From Pectobacterium carotovorum (GTDB lineage: Bacteria; Pseudomonadota; Gammaproteobacteria; Enterobacterales; Enterobacteriaceae): a DNA stretch of 64,000 bases. This document shows positions 56,241-64,000 of this stretch, in pieces. The translations under genes and the position numbers were made by a program. Under the pieces are notes generated by a model. The model worked only from the letters and a program-made list of their open reading frames with translations. It was not told the origin of the DNA and did no database searches. Every line of letters starts with the position of its first letter. Position 1 is the first letter of the stretch. The DNA lies in assembly GCA_016415585.1 (NCBI GenBank), contig CP066552.1:4526001-4590000 (forward strand), given 5' to 3'.

Positions 56241-57257
56241 TTAGCGATCGGAGGACGGTTCTTTCTCCTGCTCATTCTGATCTGACGAGGTGTCACCTTT
56301 GTAATTCGCCGTTGCGATCCAGGCGGCGCAGAAGAGGGTCAAACGAGCGAAGAAATAGAAGAATGCCATCAGGCCAATGACCGAACCGAACGCCGCACCG
56401 GAAGGTGAGCTAGCCAGTTTAGGCAGCGCAACGGTCATCGCGAACTTGATGATTTCAAAGCCCACGGCGGCGATCAGCGTGCCGCGAAAAAGCGCTTTGC
56501 GTTTGGGTTTATGGCGCGGTAAAACGAAAAATATCCACAGGAATAACAGATAGTTGGCGAATATGGAGATTGACAGGGCAATCAGCGTTAACGCGGGACG
56601 CAGCCACTCGATGCCATCCAGCCCCAGCACGGTCACAATCATGTTCTGCGCGGTGCCGGCAACGGAGGTCAGGAAAAGCGTAATAATGAGTGCAATAACC
56701 AAACCGATCAGCGACAGGAAATCCCGCGTGTACTGAAAGTAAATCTTCTCTTCATCTTTCGGGTTCCGTTCCCACACGTCACGCGACTGGGCGCGAATCG
56801 CCTCACGCAGGTTTCCCATCCAACTGATGCCGGAATAGAGTGCGATCAGCAAACCGGTAATCCCGACGGTGGTACGCTGCTGAACGGCGGTGTTGACGGT
56901 ACTTTTCAGCGTGTTAGCCAGATTGGGATCGCTGATACTGTTAACGATGCGGTTAATCAGCTCCGTCAGCAGATCGGGATTAGAAGCCAGCACGAAACCC
57001 ACTGCGGCAAAAGACACCATGAGGATAGGGATCAGCGACAGAAAGGAAAAATAGGTAATGGCCGCGCCAAACTGGTTGCCCATGCGATCGTTGAAACGTT
57101 CGCCCGCGCGGATCAGGTGCGCCACACTGGGGATCGCCTGAATACGCGCGACCAGACGCTTGCTCTTGCCCAGAAACGAGAGGGGTTTCTGTGATGATTT
57201 ATCCCCTTCTGGGGTTGACGATGTTGACTGGCGATCCGGGTCTACCGGTACAGGCAT
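56241..57257 (-). CDS. yhjD: Inner-membrane YihY-family protein YhjD
   Basis: A 338-residue membrane protein of the YihY/BrkB family with six predicted helices. The core NRMGNQFGAAITYFSFLSLI, SGISWMGNLREAIRAQSRDVWE and PSGAAFGSVIGLMAFFYFFARLT closely match E. coli YhjD. AGGAG lies 7 bases before the ATG. E. coli yhjD variants suppress loss of Kdo-lipid A synthesis, pointing to a role in lipid export, but the normal function is unknown. It is upstream of kdgK on the same strand, with the KdgR site between. Confidence 0.9.
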   Translation of the reverse strand: MPVPVDPDRQSTSSTPEGDKSSQKPLSFLGKSKRLVARIQAIPSVAHLIRAGERFNDRMGNQFGAAITYFSFLSLIPILMVSFAAVGFVLASNPDLLTELINRIVNSISDPNLANTLKSTVNTAVQQRTTVGITGLLIALYSGISWMGNLREAIRAQSRDVWERNPKDEEKIYFQYTRDFLSLIGLVIALIITLFLTSVAGTAQNMIVTVLGLDGIEWLRPALTLIALSISIFANYLLFLWIFFVLPRHKPKRKALFRGTLIAAVGFEIIKFAMTVALPKLASSPSGAAFGSVIGLMAFFYFFARLTLFCAAWIATANYKGDTSSDQNEQEKEPSSDR

Positions 57258-57375
57258 TGCGTTTCTCCTGTGTTCGGGATTATAAGTTTGATTATAACCA
57301 ACAATATAAGAATGTTACTTTTCGATGTTTTTCTGAACGTACGTCATACACGGACGTTAAGCGAGTGAATTTTCC

Positions 57376-58572
57376 ATGCCAACACCTTCCCCATCCGAAC
57401 CGTCGCTGAGCGGTCTGCGCCTTAATCTGCGTATTGTTTCGATTGTGGCGTTCAACTTCGCCAGCTATCTGAATATCGGCCTGCCGTTGGCGGTGCTGCC
57501 GGGATATGTGCACGATCATCTTGGCTATAGCGCATTCTGGGCCGGGCTGGTGATCAGCCTGCAATATTTCTCCACGCTAGTGAGCCGCCCGCATGCGGGT
57601 CGTAGTGCTGATGAGAAAGGGCCGAAGAAAATCGTCGTCTGGGGGCTGGCTGGCGTCATGCTGAGCGGAGTGTTTTATCTGCTGGCCGCCTTTAGCGACG
57701 CCTCGCCCGTGATTACGCTGCTGCTACTATGTCTCGGGCGTATTGTGCTCGGCGCCGGACAGAGCTTCGCCGGTACTGGTGCAACGCTCTGGGGCGTCGG
57801 CGTGGTCGGTTCCCGACACATTGGACGCGTGATTTCATGGAACGGCATTGCGACTTACGGCGCGATGGCAATTGGCGCACCGCTCGGCGTCTGGCTCAAC
57901 CATATCGGTGGGCTAAAACTGCTTTCCGTATGCATTATCCTGATCGCAGCCGTGGCGATTGTTCTCGCGCTGCCGCGCCCCGCGGTGCAGGTCGCACCGG
58001 GGAAAAAGATTCCCTTCCGCGAAGTGCTGGGGAAAGTCTGGGTTTACGGCATTATTCTGGCGATCGCCTCTGCGGGTTTTGGTGTGATCGCCACCTTCAT
58101 CACGCTGTTTTATGCCGATCGGAATTGGGAAGGTGCGGCGCTGACGCTGACCATTTTCAGCGTTGCCTTTGTCGGTGCACGGCTGGTGTTCCCTAACAGT
58201 ATTCAGCGATTTGGCGGATTGCGCGTGGCGATGGCGTGCTTTGTGGTTGAGATCGTGGGGTTGCTGCTGGTCTGGGGAGCGACGCAGCCGCTGATGGCGG
58301 AAGTCGGTGCGTTCCTCGCGGGGGCGGGTTTCTCTCTGGTGTTCCCGGCATTAGGCGTTGTCGCCGTCAAGGCGGTATCACCGCAGAATCAGGGCAGTGC
58401 GCTGGCAACCTATACGATATTTCTCGACTTGTCGCTGGGCATCGTCGGGCCAGTGGCGGGCATGCTGATGGCCTATACCGGTATCGCCTCTATTTATTTG
58501 GCAGCAGCGCTGTTGGGGCTATGCGGCTTAGCGCTGACGTGGCGACTGACCCAGCGGGTCGCTAGCGTATAA
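57376..58572 (+). CDS. yhhS: MFS transporter YhhS
   Basis: A 398-residue major facilitator with 12 predicted helices. MFS motif A reads GRSADEKGPKKI after TM2. SYLNIGLPLAVLPGYVHDHLGYSAFWAGL near the N-terminus and FAGTGATLWGVGVVG in the middle are typical of the YhhS/YfcJ group. E. coli YhhS has been linked to arabinose and glyphosate efflux, but the native substrate is unclear. It is convergent with dcrB, separated by a shared hairpin, as in E. coli. Confidence 0.9.
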   Translation: MPTPSPSEPSLSGLRLNLRIVSIVAFNFASYLNIGLPLAVLPGYVHDHLGYSAFWAGLVISLQYFSTLVSRPHAGRSADEKGPKKIVVWGLAGVMLSGVFYLLAAFSDASPVITLLLLCLGRIVLGAGQSFAGTGATLWGVGVVGSRHIGRVISWNGIATYGAMAIGAPLGVWLNHIGGLKLLSVCIILIAAVAIVLALPRPAVQVAPGKKIPFREVLGKVWVYGIILAIASAGFGVIATFITLFYADRNWEGAALTLTIFSVAFVGARLVFPNSIQRFGGLRVAMACFVVEIVGLLLVWGATQPLMAEVGAFLAGAGFSLVFPALGVVAVKAVSPQNQGSALATYTIFLDLSLGIVGPVAGMLMAYTGIASIYLAAALLGLCGLALTWRLTQRVASV

Positions 58573-58580
58573 GAAAACAA

Positions 58581-58604
58581 CAGTAGCCACCTTTGTGGCT
58601 ACTG
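58581..58604. terminator. Bidirectional terminator between yhhS and dcrB
   Basis: CAGTAGCCAC-CTTT-GTGGCTACTG is a perfect 10-bp stem with a 4-nt loop between convergent genes. Confidence 0.8.
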
Positions 58605-58621
58605 TCAGACGATAACGCCGA

Positions 58622-59188
58622 TTATTTCAGCTTCAGGGTGTGGATGATGCCTTCTGCTTCGCTCTGTGCCTGTTGCTGATTGCTGGCTGGCAGCGTGATC
58701 TGCAAGGTCAGCAGTTGGTTTTCCACTTTGCCCAGCACGACAGAGGAATAAGCCTGCTGTCCGCTGCTGGTGATAATGCTGTCGAGCTGTTGCAGCTTCT
58801 TGCCGTCAACGTCGATGGTTTTGTTGGTGACGACCTGAAGATTGGCATCACGCGTGCGTTGTTGGTCTTCCAGACGCTGTGCCAGCACGGTCAACTCTTC
58901 TGTGGTGTTGTCGCCCAGAATCACGATGACCGCTTTCTGCCCATTATCATTGGCGTAAACGTGCATGTTGTTCGCCTGCGTGCCGACTTTACCGCTTTGA
59001 TCACGCATATCGGTTGGCAGGGTAAACGCCACCTTGCCATCCATTAACTCAATGTTCTGGCTCGCGGTAGCTTCTGCGGCAGGTTTATCTTGTGCGCCAG
59101 CTTTTGTAGCGTCATCCGTTTTGCCATCACAGGCAGCAAGCAGGCCGACAAGCAAGCCGACACCGAGGTATTTGATTACATTCGACAT
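58622..59188 (-). CDS. dcrB: Lipoprotein DcrB
   Basis: A 188-residue lipoprotein. The lipobox LLAAC (Cys near residue 20) follows a short hydrophobic signal ([14 protein letters not shown]). The mature part has [20 protein letters not shown] and [20 protein letters not shown], closely like E. coli DcrB. DcrB is needed for phage C1/C6 infection and more recently for envelope lipoprotein maturation. It is downstream of yhhQ, separated by a MITE-like repeat that is not part of the E. coli arrangement. Confidence 0.93.
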   Translation of the reverse strand: MSNVIKYLGVGLLVGLLAACDGKTDDATKAGAQDKPAAEATASQNIELMDGKVAFTLPTDMRDQSGKVGTQANNMHVYANDNGQKAVIVILGDNTTEELTVLAQRLEDQQRTRDANLQVVTNKTIDVDGKKLQQLDSIITSSGQQAYSSVVLGKVENQLLTLQITLPASNQQQAQSEAEGIIHTLKLK

Positions 59189-59227
59189 GGGATCCCTTTC
59201 TCTCGTTTTTGAAACCGATAATCTTTC

Positions 59228-59425
<198 letters not shown>

Positions 59426-59539
59426 AACAGGTAATAACAGTATGGCACCCTATTCAGATAGCAAAAACAAGCATTTTGTTGTTGCAAACCGTTGTTAGTA
59501 CCTGCGTTATTTTTACAAAACGATGAGTGATTTGATGAG

Positions 59540-59562
59540 AAAAGGCGGCGTGAATAGCCGCC
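59540..59562 (-). terminator. yhhQ terminator
   Basis: On the minus strand GGCGGC-TATTCAC-GCCGCC is followed by four T residues, 9 bp after the yhhQ stop. Confidence 0.8.
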
Positions 59563-59571
59563 CGATTGCCA

Positions 59572-60249
59572 TTAACGGTGGCTGCTAACGGAGTGGTAGT
59601 CGGCTGCGCCTTTCTGCTCACCTAGACGTTTAAGCACCATGTTCAGCATGACGCCGTACATCGGCAGGAAGAACGCCAGGCTGATCAGCAGCTTGAAGGC
59701 ATAGTCCACCATCGCGATTTCAACCCAGTTTGCCGCCATGAAGGCATCGGTGCTGCGGTAAAACGCAATGAAGAAAAAGGCCAGCGTGTCGCTGAAATTA
59801 CCAAACACGGTCGACACAGCCGGCGCGACCCACCATGCACGCTTCTGGCGCAGGCGGTTGAAGACGTGAACATCCAGAATCTGGCCGAGAACATAAGCCA
59901 TGAAGCTGGCGCAGGCGATACGCGCCACGACAATATTCACCTGACTTAACGCCTCGAATGATTGCCACGATCCCTGATAAAACAGGCACGACACCAGATA
60001 GGAAATTACCAGCGCAGGCACCATCACGGTCAGAATGGTACGACGCGCCAGCGGCGCACCGAAAACCCGAACCGTCAAGTCAGTTGCCAGAAAAATAAAT
60101 GGGAAGGTAAACGCGCCCCAGGTGGTATGAAAACCGAAAATCAATACCGGGAGCTGGACCAGATAATTACTCGACGTAATGATCAGGACATGGAACAACG
60201 ATAGCCAGATCAGCGCCGTAAACCGCTGCTGGGGAGTAAAACGATACAT
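59572..60249 (-). CDS. yhhQ: Queuosine precursor transporter YhhQ
   Basis: A 225-residue inner-membrane protein with six helices, of the QueT/YhhQ (COG1738) family that imports the 7-deazaguanine precursors preQ0/preQ1 for queuosine-tRNA. Landmarks are TTWGAFTFPFIFLATDLTVRVFG (helix 2), FMAYVLGQILDVHVFNRLR and VSTVFGNFSDTLAFFFIAF. The start ATG at 60249 is preceded by AAGG. That AAGG is the 3' edge of a putative preQ1-I riboswitch, so translation is probably shut off when preQ1 is plentiful. Confidence 0.93.
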   Translation of the reverse strand: MYRFTPQQRFTALIWLSLFHVLIITSSNYLVQLPVLIFGFHTTWGAFTFPFIFLATDLTVRVFGAPLARRTILTVMVPALVISYLVSCLFYQGSWQSFEALSQVNIVVARIACASFMAYVLGQILDVHVFNRLRQKRAWWVAPAVSTVFGNFSDTLAFFFIAFYRSTDAFMAANWVEIAMVDYAFKLLISLAFFLPMYGVMLNMVLKRLGEQKGAADYHSVSSHR

Positions 60250-60255
60250 AATGTG

Positions 60256-60287
60256 ACCTTTTTGGTTATTGGGGTTAGGGAACCCAA
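60256..60287 (-). promoter_or_regulatory. Putative preQ1-I riboswitch of yhhQ
   Basis: The 32-nt minus-strand segment has the preQ1-I architecture. A P1 stem TTGGG/CCCAA encloses a short loop TTCCCTAA, then the C of the AACCCC run expected to contact the ligand, an A-rich tail (TAACCAAAAA), and GG of the Shine-Dalgarno. Loop CCC can pair with the GG to form the H-type pseudoknot that hides the ribosome site. It aligns almost base for base with the Thermoanaerobacter tengcongensis aptamer as I recall it (GGGT, loop, AACCCC, A-rich, AGG). The downstream gene carries the cognate precursor. Confidence 0.78.
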
Positions 60288-60482
60288 GGGATAACGTGCA
60301 GATTTATGCTGCAACGCGGCGGCATAATACGCAATTGCTTTGCTAATGCAATTATTTCGCTACGACCATGTGTTTTGCAAGAAAAAGATGGTTGTTTTAT
60401 GCGCAAACGTTGTCGTCGCTTGCGTCGGGAAATCCTCAGCGTAAACTAAGGCGGTTTTTTGATTCCAGCACTGAGAACGTTG

Positions 60483-60725
60483 ATGACCGATCCCTTTACC
60501 AACCCGGATAAAACCCTTGATGCACAGGGGCTGCGCTGCCCTGAGCCTGTGATGATGGTGCGTAAGACGGTACGCCAGATGGAAACCGGGCAAACGCTGC
60601 TGATTATTGCCGACGATCCGGCCACCACCCGCGATATTCCCAGTTTTTGCGTGTTCATGGAGCATGAGCTTCTGGCACAAGAGACCGAGCAAGTTCCCTA
60701 TCGGTATCTGCTGCGCAAAGGTTAA
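60483..60725 (+). CDS. tusA: Sulfurtransferase TusA
   Basis: An 80-residue sulfur carrier. The ATG at 60483 ([12 protein letters not shown]) is chosen from E. coli alignment, with GAGAA upstream. The active Cys19 lies in [13 protein letters not shown], and [16 protein letters not shown] follows. TusA takes persulfide sulfur from IscS and feeds TusBCD-TusE for 2-thiolation of the tRNA wobble base mnm5s2U, and also the molybdenum cofactor pathway. It is a single gene, divergent from yhhQ and convergent with zntA. Confidence 0.95.
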   Translation: MTDPFTNPDKTLDAQGLRCPEPVMMVRKTVRQMETGQTLLIIADDPATTRDIPSFCVFMEHELLAQETEQVPYRYLLRKG

Positions 60726-60763
60726 TAATACTCAGTGCGTTATATCGTTCGTTGACGTGTGTG

Positions 60764-60831
60764 ATTAGGAGAAACACGGGGATGAGGTTCCCGTAGGGAG
60801 GCCTCGCCCCGTGGTCGCTCCGTGTATCTCG
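60764..60831. repeat. 68-bp dispersed palindromic repeat, copy 2
   Basis: The reverse complement of 2043-2110 with a few substitutions. It lies between the convergent tusA and zntA genes and can fold into a long hairpin (CACGGGG...CCCCGTG), so it may also act as a bidirectional transcript end. Confidence 0.8.
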
Positions 60832-60862
60832 ATCCTTCAATTCATAGCCAGCAACGGTAATA

Positions 60863-63217
60863 TCAGTCCTGTTTTCTCAATAGCCGCAGCGCGTTGGCGG
60901 TGACCAGCGCGGTTGCGCCGGAATCTGCCAGCACGGCGAGCCACAGTCCGGTAATACCCAGAATACTGGTAACCAGAAATACCGCTTTCAGCCCCAGTGC
61001 GATGGTAATGTTCTGGCGGATATTGCGCTGCGTCGCCCGCGACAGGCTAATCATGGCGGCCAGCCCGGTTAGGCGGCTGTGCGTTAAGGCGGCATCGGCC
61101 GTCTCCAGCGCCACATCCGTACCGCTTCCCATCGCAATCCCGATCGTTGCGGCTTTCATTGCCGGTGCGTCGTTGATGCCATCACCAACCATCGCAACGG
61201 GATGCTGTTTGCTCAATTCGCTGACTGCCGTGACCTTGTCAGCAGGGAGCAGGCTGGCGCGGTAATCGATCCCTAATGTCGCTGCAATGGCTGCCGCCGC
61301 GCGGGGATTATCGCCGGTGAGCATGACGCCACGAATCCCTAACTGCTGCAAGGCATCCAGCACTTCACGCGCATCGTGGCGTAGCGTATCGCTCAACGCC
61401 AGCACGCCGAGCAGGTTATCGTCCTCTTGCACCACGACGACGGTTTTCCCTTCGTTTTCCAGCGCATCAACCCGTTGCAACCAGTCGGCATCAAGCAGAT
61501 CGGGCGCGACACGAGTCGGTGCGCTTACCTGAATCCGCTTGCCGCCTATCGTGCCTTCCACGCCGACTCCCGCCAGCGCTTTGCGGTTTTCTGCCATTGG
61601 CAGGAACGTGCTGCTGGATCGCGCATGCTGGACGATCGCTTTGGCAAGCGGATGGTGCGAACCGGATTCCACCGCAGCGGTGCGGGTTAGCAGCGCCGTT
61701 GCGCTAACGCCCGCGGCGGGCAATACGTCCGTCACCTGCGGCTTGCCTTCCGTCAGCGTGCCCGTTTTATCGAACGCGATAGTCTTGATGCTGCCCAGCG
61801 ATTCCAGCGCCGCACCACCTTTAATCAGCGCCCCACGACGTGTTGCGGCGGCTAGCCCCGACGTAATCGCCGCAGGCGTTGAAATCACCAACGCACACGG
61901 ACAGCCAATTAACAGCAGCGTCAGGCCGCGATAAATCCACTCTTGCCACGGCTGCGCCAGCAGCAACGGCGGTACCAGAATCACCAGCAGCGACAGCAGC
62001 ATGATGGCGGGCGTGTAGTAACGGCTGAACTTATCGAGGAAGCGCTCTATCGGCGCACGGCGCTCTTCCGCTTCTTCTATCAGTTGCAGAATGCGGTCAA
62101 TAGCGCTGTTGCCCGGTTGTGACACCACGCGTAACTGCACGACTCGATCGACACACAGGCTGCCGGCGGCGATTTTTTCACCCGGCGTACGCTCAACGGG
62201 AACCGATTCACCGGTCAGGGCGCTTTCATCAAAGCTGGCATCGCTGTTCAAGAGCTCCGCATCGGCCGGGAGCCGCCCACCGGGGGCGACTTCAATCACG
62301 TCACCGGGAACCAGACTGGCGACAGGAACGAGGCGTCGCTGCCCGTTGCCGACGACCGTGGCATCTTCAGGAAGCAGCGCCATCAGCGCCGTTACACCCC
62401 GTCGTGCGCGGTTTGCCGCGTAAGACTCCAGGTACTCGCCCAGCATAAACAGCAACAGGATGACGGTGGCTTCGGTGGTGGCGCCAATCAAGAGCGCCCC
62501 GATGGAAGCCACGCTCATCAGCGTTTCAATCGCGAAGGGTGTACCCGTGCGAATGAGCTGCGCCGTTTTTTTCAGGATCGGAATCAGCCCGACAATCGTG
62601 GTCGCGATAAACGCGATCTGCCCGCCGCGCTCGCTTAGCAGGGAAAGTCCCCAGCTTGCAGCAGCCAGCAAAGTGAAAAGTATTAAGAAACCATATTCAT
62701 GTACAAAACGACGTACGGTCGAGGTGTCGGGCGGGGCGAGGGGGAGTGCGGTGTCCTGCAAGGCGAAGCCCGCTTGCTGAACGGCATGTTGAACCTGAAG
62801 TCGGATATCGGTGTTGGCATCAACAACCAGTTTTTCGGTGGCGAACAGCACTTTGGCCTGTTCAATTCCGGTGAGATTTTTTACTGCATTTTCGATTTTA
62901 CGTGCGCAGCTGGGACAATCCATCCCGCTGATTTTCCAGCTGAAACGCTGGTGGGATCGGGGCCTGTCGCTGTCTCCGCCGTCGGGGTCGTCTGAATCTG
63001 TGCTACCGCCGCTGTCCGACGAATGTTGCTCTGTGCCACACGCGCTCTGCACTACGGCGTCAGACGTGTGTTTGGTTGAACAGCAGCTTTGGTCGGCGTG
63101 GTTTGAATGCTGCGTGTGCTCGTTGCAGCAGCTTTTGGCGCGGCGTGGCGCGTGGTGAACGCTGTTATTGCAGCAGGCTGATTTCTCAGCGCTGTGATTA
63201 TGCTGATGAGAGTGCAT
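60863..63217 (-). CDS. zntA: Zn(II)/Cd(II)/Pb(II)-exporting P-type ATPase ZntA
   Basis: A 784-residue P1B-ATPase. The ATG at 63217 is set by GGAGGA about five bases upstream, although an ATG overlapping that site exists. The N-terminus has an unusual stretch of about 80 residues rich in His and Cys (repeated CC pairs, ACCNNS, KSCCNEH, QSCCSTKH), before the ferredoxin-like metal domain with GMDCPSCARKIE. Further motifs are the TGES region (ALTGESVPVE), the metal-site CPC in GCPCALVIS, the phosphorylated Asp in AFDKTGTLTEG, the HP-loop SHHPLAKA and GDGINDAP. It pumps soft divalent cations out of the cytoplasm. I see no ZntR-type palindrome upstream. Confidence 0.94.
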   Translation of the reverse strand: MHSHQHNHSAEKSACCNNSVHHAPRRAKSCCNEHTQHSNHADQSCCSTKHTSDAVVQSACGTEQHSSDSGGSTDSDDPDGGDSDRPRSHQRFSWKISGMDCPSCARKIENAVKNLTGIEQAKVLFATEKLVVDANTDIRLQVQHAVQQAGFALQDTALPLAPPDTSTVRRFVHEYGFLILFTLLAAASWGLSLLSERGGQIAFIATTIVGLIPILKKTAQLIRTGTPFAIETLMSVASIGALLIGATTEATVILLLFMLGEYLESYAANRARRGVTALMALLPEDATVVGNGQRRLVPVASLVPGDVIEVAPGGRLPADAELLNSDASFDESALTGESVPVERTPGEKIAAGSLCVDRVVQLRVVSQPGNSAIDRILQLIEEAEERRAPIERFLDKFSRYYTPAIMLLSLLVILVPPLLLAQPWQEWIYRGLTLLLIGCPCALVISTPAAITSGLAAATRRGALIKGGAALESLGSIKTIAFDKTGTLTEGKPQVTDVLPAAGVSATALLTRTAAVESGSHHPLAKAIVQHARSSSTFLPMAENRKALAGVGVEGTIGGKRIQVSAPTRVAPDLLDADWLQRVDALENEGKTVVVVQEDDNLLGVLALSDTLRHDAREVLDALQQLGIRGVMLTGDNPRAAAAIAATLGIDYRASLLPADKVTAVSELSKQHPVAMVGDGINDAPAMKAATIGIAMGSGTDVALETADAALTHSRLTGLAAMISLSRATQRNIRQNITIALGLKAVFLVTSILGITGLWLAVLADSGATALVTANALRLLRKQD

Positions 63218-63308
63218 CTCTTCCTCCATTGTTAGTGACTTACATTCTCATCAGGAACTTTACACCGCCGCTTAATGCTTAGCCAGATTTTCGTGAGCGC
63301 CGCGAACG

Positions 63309-63938
63309 TCAGAAATAGAGGGAGCGAACAATCAGGAAATGGCCACCAAAATAGCCTGCCGCGACAATCGCCTGATGGGCGCGGAACGGAAAACGGTAAT
63401 GGTGAATCAGCCAGGCCGCATGGGCGATAAACAGCAGTACGGTGCCCATCAGCAGGGAGAAATTCGCGTTTGTCCCCAGTGCAAAATAGCGCTCGCCTGC
63501 AATCCAGACCATCAGCGTCGTCATGATGATAAAAGCGCAAGCAGGCCAGCGCTGTGCGTCCAGTCGCCCCCAGATAATGGCGATCAGGATCGCGGCCAGA
63601 ATGACGAGCGTTAATGCCAGTGGCCAGAAGAACGTGAGCGAAATCTGTCCGGTAAAAAAGCTAATGGTGTACAGCAGATGGGAGAGGAAATAAGCGCCAA
63701 ATGCGTAGAGCAGGCGCTGAGTCGGCAGCAACAGCAGGGTGTCTGCGACCAGCGTGGCGAGTAGCCCCAGCACAATCAGATAGCCCGGCACGCCAAGCAG
63801 CGGCGTCTGCCAGGCCAGAGCCAGCAGCAGTAGCATCGTGACGGGTTTGAATAACCAGCGCTGCCACGTTGGCCCACGGTAGCTGGCATCCACATACAAC
63901 CAACCAGAAAAAAGCACAGCAATAAATGACCACAGCAT
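63309..63938 (-). CDS. yhhN: Lysoplasmalogenase-family membrane protein YhhN
   Basis: A 209-residue inner-membrane protein with about seven or eight helices, of the TMEM86/YhhN family (DUF2306-like topology). [29 protein letters not shown] and [21 protein letters not shown] carry the conserved Asp, His and aromatic residues of the family. Human TMEM86B hydrolyses lysoplasmalogen; activity of bacterial YhhN is not established. It is upstream of zntA on the same strand, as in E. coli, with a 91-bp spacer. No promoter elements are certain in the last 60 bases of the window. Confidence 0.88.
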   Translation of the reverse strand: MLWSFIAVLFSGWLYVDASYRGPTWQRWLFKPVTMLLLLALAWQTPLLGVPGYLIVLGLLATLVADTLLLLPTQRLLYAFGAYFLSHLLYTISFFTGQISLTFFWPLALTLVILAAILIAIIWGRLDAQRWPACAFIIMTTLMVWIAGERYFALGTNANFSLLMGTVLLFIAHAAWLIHHYRFPFRAHQAIVAAGYFGGHFLIVRSLYF

Positions 63939-64000
63939 AGCGTGTCCTTTTTGTGTTTTTGTTTGTGTCAGGATAAAAATAAACCGTTCTTTGTTCAGTG

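Noticed and set aside
63218..63308. A ZntR operator upstream of zntA
   Set aside because: No dyad of the MerR type (ACTCTGGAGTC-like) with a 19-20 bp promoter spacer could be found.

Overview
The window looks like a chromosome segment of a soft-rot enterobacterium, most likely Pectobacterium. The evidence is E. coli-like core gene order (cpxPRA, ugpBAECQ, avtA, ggt, bcsRQABZC/bcsEFG, dctA-yhjJ-kdgK-yhjD, yhhS-dcrB-yhhQ-tusA-zntA-yhhN), a KdgR-type operator upstream of kdgK (pectin catabolism), and dispersed palindromic repeats of the kind seen in Pectobacterium, Serratia and Yersinia. The genus is inferred from memory of families and synteny, not from a search.

Layout. 1-7.1 kb: a minus-strand yehI / yehL (MoxR AAA) / DUF5682 cluster, the last gene running off the left edge. 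7.3-7.9 kb: a HicB-like antitoxin behind a 33-codon ORF with a possibly leaderless promoter. 7.9-10.8 kb: the Cpx envelope-stress module, with the 3'UTR-derived sRNA CpxQ, cpxP, a perfect CpxR box, and cpxR-cpxA. 10.9-13.9 kb: two overlapping genes for exported proteins of unknown role (a helical-repeat-like protein and a DUF3142 protein). 13.9-15.8 kb: trmL, a Gln-rich yhhA-like gene and an AEC transporter. 15.9-21.1 kb: the glycerol-3-phosphate/glycerophosphodiester operon ugpBAECQ behind tandem Pho boxes. 21.3-25.9 kb: avtA, eamA and ggt.

25.9-35.5 kb is the accessory region and the most interesting part. It is a minus-strand contact-dependent inhibition locus, cdiB-cdiA-cdiI, followed by a tandem array of two further orphan toxin-tip/immunity modules of the same toxin family, a fourth decayed toxin tip, and a small ORF broken by an amber codon. 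Modules 1 and 2 are mosaic. The toxin start and the immunity end are nearly identical, while the toxin end and immunity start differ. Each module junction carries a perfect inverted repeat that resembles an intrinsic terminator and lies within the reading frame.

35.6-50.1 kb: a complete cellulose synthase cluster, bcsRQABZC on the minus strand and bcsEFG divergently on the plus strand. A PdeK/YhjK homologue lacking its EAL phosphodiesterase domain follows. 51.9-53.2 kb: dctA, frameshifted by loss of one unit of a 4-nt repeat. 53.5-58.6 kb: yhjJ, kdgK, yhjD and yhhS. 58.6-64 kb: dcrB, a 198-bp MITE-like repeat, yhhQ with what looks like a preQ1-I riboswitch over its ribosome binding site, tusA, zntA with a long His/Cys-rich N-terminus, and yhhN.

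No rRNA, tRNA, CRISPR array or intact insertion sequence was seen.
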